Below are positions 6,260 to 7,746 of a stretch of 7,746 bases of DNA, piece after piece. The DNA is taken from assembly GCA_005879065.1 (NCBI GenBank), contig VBLU01000132.1, positions 1 to 7,746 on the forward strand, read 5' to 3'. The translations under genes and the position numbers were made by a program. The DNA is from Methanobacteriota archaeon (GTDB lineage: Archaea; Thermoplasmatota; Thermoplasmata; RBG-16-68-12). Positions within the stretch are counted from its first letter, which is position 1, and every line of letters starts with the position of its first letter. The notes under the pieces are model-generated. The model saw only the letters and a list, made by a program, of their open reading frames with translations, was not told the DNA's origin and ran no database searches.

Positions 6260-6264
6260 CCCTC
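6260..6264 (-). promoter_or_regulatory. Ribosome binding site GAGGG for the DUF1616 gene
   Basis: Minus-strand GAGGG lies seven bases before ATG 6252, within the 32-base gap after the GT4 stop codon. The intervening T5 run (6259-6255) could also be read as part of a TATA-like element or a weak T-tract terminator, but the spacing favours translation of a shared message. Confidence 0.5.
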
Positions 6265-6284
6265 GCCCGCGACCGGAGGAAAGT

Positions 6285-7460
6285 CTATCGCCGGACGAAG
6301 GACACGAAGTTCTTTGCGACGGTGGACCAGTCCGGCGTCGTTCGGATCCACTCGTCGTTTTTCCGCACGACCGCGGCCCGTTGGGCGTCGTCGAACGCGG
6401 ATTCGATCGCCCGCGCGATGTCCGGAGGATCCCGGGGCCTCGCGAAGACGAGGCCCGTCCGCCCTTCGAGTTCTCGGATTGGGTGAATGCGCGTCGTGAC
6501 GACGGGCAGACCCGCCGCGACCGCTTCGAGGACGACGAGGGGAAGCCCCGTCCGCACGAAACGGTACGGGAACACAGCGACGTGGGATGTGCGGTAAATC
6601 GCCCGCAACTCCTCCCGCGTGATCAGGCCGTGGACGGCGAGGACCTCGTGGACGCCGATCCGCTTCCGCTTGACGACCGGGGCGGGAAATCGCCCGTCAC
6701 GCAGGAGCAGGACGACCTGCGTCGGAGGGTCCCGGGGAAGGACGCTCGGAAGCTGGACCACGTCGCGGCTCCCCCGAGTGGCCTCGGGAGGCCCCGAGAA
6801 GATGACGCGCCGAGGAACGGGTCCGAAGGCCCCGGACAGTCGGGATCCGAGGCCCGCGCCCCTGCGATCGAGGAAAAAGGGGTCGAACGGATGGCGCACG
6901 ACGTGGCACGATCCCGCCGGGAGCCCGGCGGAAATCCCTGTCGCTCGGTCGCTCTCCCAGAGGAAGGCGTAGTCATTCACATAAGGGGGTGGATCGGCCC
7001 ACGTGCCGAGGCGGCGGGAGGCGTACAAGCCCGCATGGTGCAGGTCGAGGCGGATCTCGGGGACGAGGGTGGGGTCCAAGAATCGCCGGGCCAGGTCCCA
7101 TCCGTTGTGGAGGGGCCGGAGGAAGATTCCAATCAGCCGGCCCTTGGACGGGGGTGTGCCCGGCTCCCGGTGCAGGGAGAAGAACAGGCCTGCCGTCAAA
7201 CGGACGATTCCCGCGTCGTAACCGCGCGTCTCCACGAGGCGATGGAGCCGGCGGGCCGACCGGAAGTCGATGGCGTCGGGATGCCGGTCGACGCGGACCC
7301 CGTTCCACGTCGGGACGCCCGCCTCGGTCGTCAGCGCCGAGGCCTCATGGCCGGTGTCCTGCAGCGCCCGAGCGAGTTCGCCCAGGTACCTCCACGGCTG
7401 CAGCTTCAGGGAGTCGGGAGGGAGGGTCTCGGTGAGGATCGCGATCCGAAGGGTTTCCAT
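6285..7460 (-). CDS. Glycosyltransferase family 4 (GT-B fold)
   Basis: A 391-residue cytoplasmic enzyme that should transfer a sugar from a nucleotide-sugar donor to a glycan or lipid acceptor. The N-terminal Rossmann half starts RIAILTETLPPDSLKLQPW (5-23), with helix GELARALQDTGHEASALTTE (27-46). The C-terminal half starts near VIFSGPPEATRGSRDV (219-234) and contains AVFPYRFVRTGLPLVVLEA (295-313), then AAGLPVVTTRIHPIRELEG (315-333), the donor-site region of GT4 enzymes. Glu312 matches the second Glu of the usual E-x7-E motif, but the first position is Thr304. The linker region (about 110-190) is longer and more divergent than in typical members. The start is forced: an in-frame TGA (7466-7464) lies one codon upstream. 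No clear ribosome site precedes it. The DUF1616 gene follows 32 bases downstream. Family sure, substrate unknown. Confidence 0.9.
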   Translation of the reverse strand: METLRIAILTETLPPDSLKLQPWRYLGELARALQDTGHEASALTTEAGVPTWNGVRVDRHPDAIDFRSARRLHRLVETRGYDAGIVRLTAGLFFSLHREPGTPPSKGRLIGIFLRPLHNGWDLARRFLDPTLVPEIRLDLHHAGLYASRRLGTWADPPPYVNDYAFLWESDRATGISAGLPAGSCHVVRHPFDPFFLDRRGAGLGSRLSGAFGPVPRRVIFSGPPEATRGSRDVVQLPSVLPRDPPTQVVLLLRDGRFPAPVVKRKRIGVHEVLAVHGLITREELRAIYRTSHVAVFPYRFVRTGLPLVVLEAVAAGLPVVTTRIHPIRELEGRTGLVFARPRDPPDIARAIESAFDDAQRAAVVRKNDEWIRTTPDWSTVAKNFVSFVRR

Positions 7461-7477
7461 GGCTCAGCCCTGCACAT

Positions 7478-7496
7478 CGGTCCTTGGGAGGGACCG
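7478..7496 (-). repeat. Small hairpin upstream of the GT4 start
   Basis: CGGTCC (7478-7483) and GGACCG (7491-7496) are exact reverse complements around a seven-base loop, giving a six-pair GC-rich stem. It ends 18 bases before ATG 7460, close enough to affect initiation if it is in the transcribed leader. Short stems of this kind are also common by chance in GC-rich DNA. Confidence 0.35.
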
Positions 7497-7598
7497 GCTC
7501 AGGCGGGCCAAGAGATTGGAACGCGGGCAAAAGGGTATCGTCTCTTCCTGCGTCCTCGGGTCGCTCGCCTCCCATCCGAGGTCGTACGCGGACTGAAG

Positions 7599-7612
7599 CG
7601 AATTTCAAATAA
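7599..7612. promoter_or_regulatory. AT-rich island, possible shared TATA element for divergent GT4 genes
   Basis: CGAATTTCAAATAAGG, centred on AATTTCAAATAA, is the only AT-rich patch between the two divergent genes. On the minus strand it reads TTATTTGAAATT, resembling the TATTTGA upstream of the Roadblock gene. Rightward initiation would fall near 7632-7636, just before the expected start of the right-edge gene. Leftward initiation near 7580 would give the GT4 gene a leader of about 120 bases. Confidence 0.4.
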
Positions 7613-7648
7613 GGCGTCAGGGTACCTATCATTCGGCGGTGGAAGTAC

Positions 7649-7746
7649 CTGCGGATCCTAATCGTCGGGTCGCGAATCTTGCCGTTCCGTCACGCCGGAG
7701 ACAAGAACTTCTGGCTCGACATGTTCGGCGGGCTCCAACGGCTCGG
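7649..7746 (+). CDS. Glycosyltransferase family 4, N-terminal fragment (runs off the right edge)
   Basis: The frame beginning at 7649 encodes LRILIVGSRILPFRHAGDKN followed by FWLDMFGGLQRL to the edge. This is the typical first beta strand and glycine loop of a GT-B glycosyltransferase, and the GDKNFWLD string resembles archaeal GT4 enzymes. Only 32 residues are visible. The start is a puzzle. The frame is open back to a TAA at 7610-7612 but contains no ATG, GTG or TTG before the conserved strand. The first standard starts, TTG 7679 and ATG 7721, would delete it. A GTG at 7639 is in the wrong frame; one fewer G at 7641-7642 would place it correctly. Either an unusual codon (CTG 7649 or ATT 7631) is used or the sequence has a one-base insertion. 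The 7649 boundary is a convenience. Confidence 0.6.
   Translation, partial: MRILIVGSRILPFRHAGDKNFWLDMFGGLQRL

Larger units (their letters stand above)
7461..7648. other. Divergent intergenic region between two GT4 genes
   Basis: This 188-base gap separates the leftward GT4 gene from the rightward GT4 start. It contains a hairpin (7478-7496) in the leftward leader and one AT-rich island (7599-7612) that reads as a TATA-like box in either direction. No convincing ORF is seen; a 95-codon minus-strand frame that overlaps the GT4 start looks like a shadow. Confidence 0.5.

Noticed and set aside
6381..7661. A 426-codon open frame on the plus strand opposite the GT4 gene
   Set aside because: It is the antisense shadow of a well-supported GT4 gene in GC-rich DNA. 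Its translation is Arg/Gly/Asp-rich with no domain logic.
7639..7746. GTG-initiated open frame at the right edge (frame starting V-E-V-P-A-D-P)
   Set aside because: It is open to the edge, but its translation is Arg-rich and featureless. The overlapping frame from 7649 is a clear GT-B N-terminus.

Overview
The window looks like chromosomal DNA from a GC-rich archaeon. A Thermoplasmatota-like or related euryarchaeal lineage is the best guess. The supporting signs are a DUF1616-type membrane protein, a stand-alone Roadblock/LC7 protein, a two-wing HTH regulator of archaeal type, TATA-like boxes about 25 bases upstream of short leaders, and scattered GGAGG-like ribosome binding sites. The lineage is inferred from gene content only; there is no rRNA or other marker gene here.

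Layout, left to right. (1) Positions 1-858, minus strand: the N-terminal 286 residues of an unrecognised protein with two membrane segments and a long helical cytoplasmic part, cut by the window edge. (2) 954-1868, minus: a family 2 glycosyltransferase resembling dolichyl-phosphate sugar synthases. (3) 1869-2295: a 427-base divergent intergenic region with likely promoters for both sides, an AT-rich inverted repeat and a cluster of TCGGAC-type half-sites. (4) 2296-3327, plus: a probable two-gene operon, Roadblock/LC7 protein then tandem winged-helix regulator. (5) 3517-5310, plus: a polytopic membrane protein resembling GT-C glycosyltransferases. (6) 5320-7460, minus: a DUF1616 membrane protein downstream of a family 4 glycosyltransferase, converging on the GT-C-like gene with only 9 bases between stop codons. 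(7) 7461-7648: a divergent intergenic region. (8) 7649 to the right edge, plus: the beginning of another family 4 glycosyltransferase whose start codon is missing or obscured.

Taken together, four of the eight genes are probable glycosyltransferases. A coherent reading is a cell-surface glycan or protein N-glycosylation locus. The GT2 enzyme would charge a polyprenyl-phosphate carrier, the GT-C-like protein would use lipid-linked sugar on the outer face, and the cytoplasmic GT4 enzymes would extend glycans. The DUF1616 protein, with an outward domain carrying three N-glycosylation sequons, may be a surface partner or substrate. The Roadblock/HTH pair could be a local regulatory module, but nothing in the sequence ties it directly to the glycan genes. 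No mobile element, CRISPR array, tRNA or rRNA was seen.
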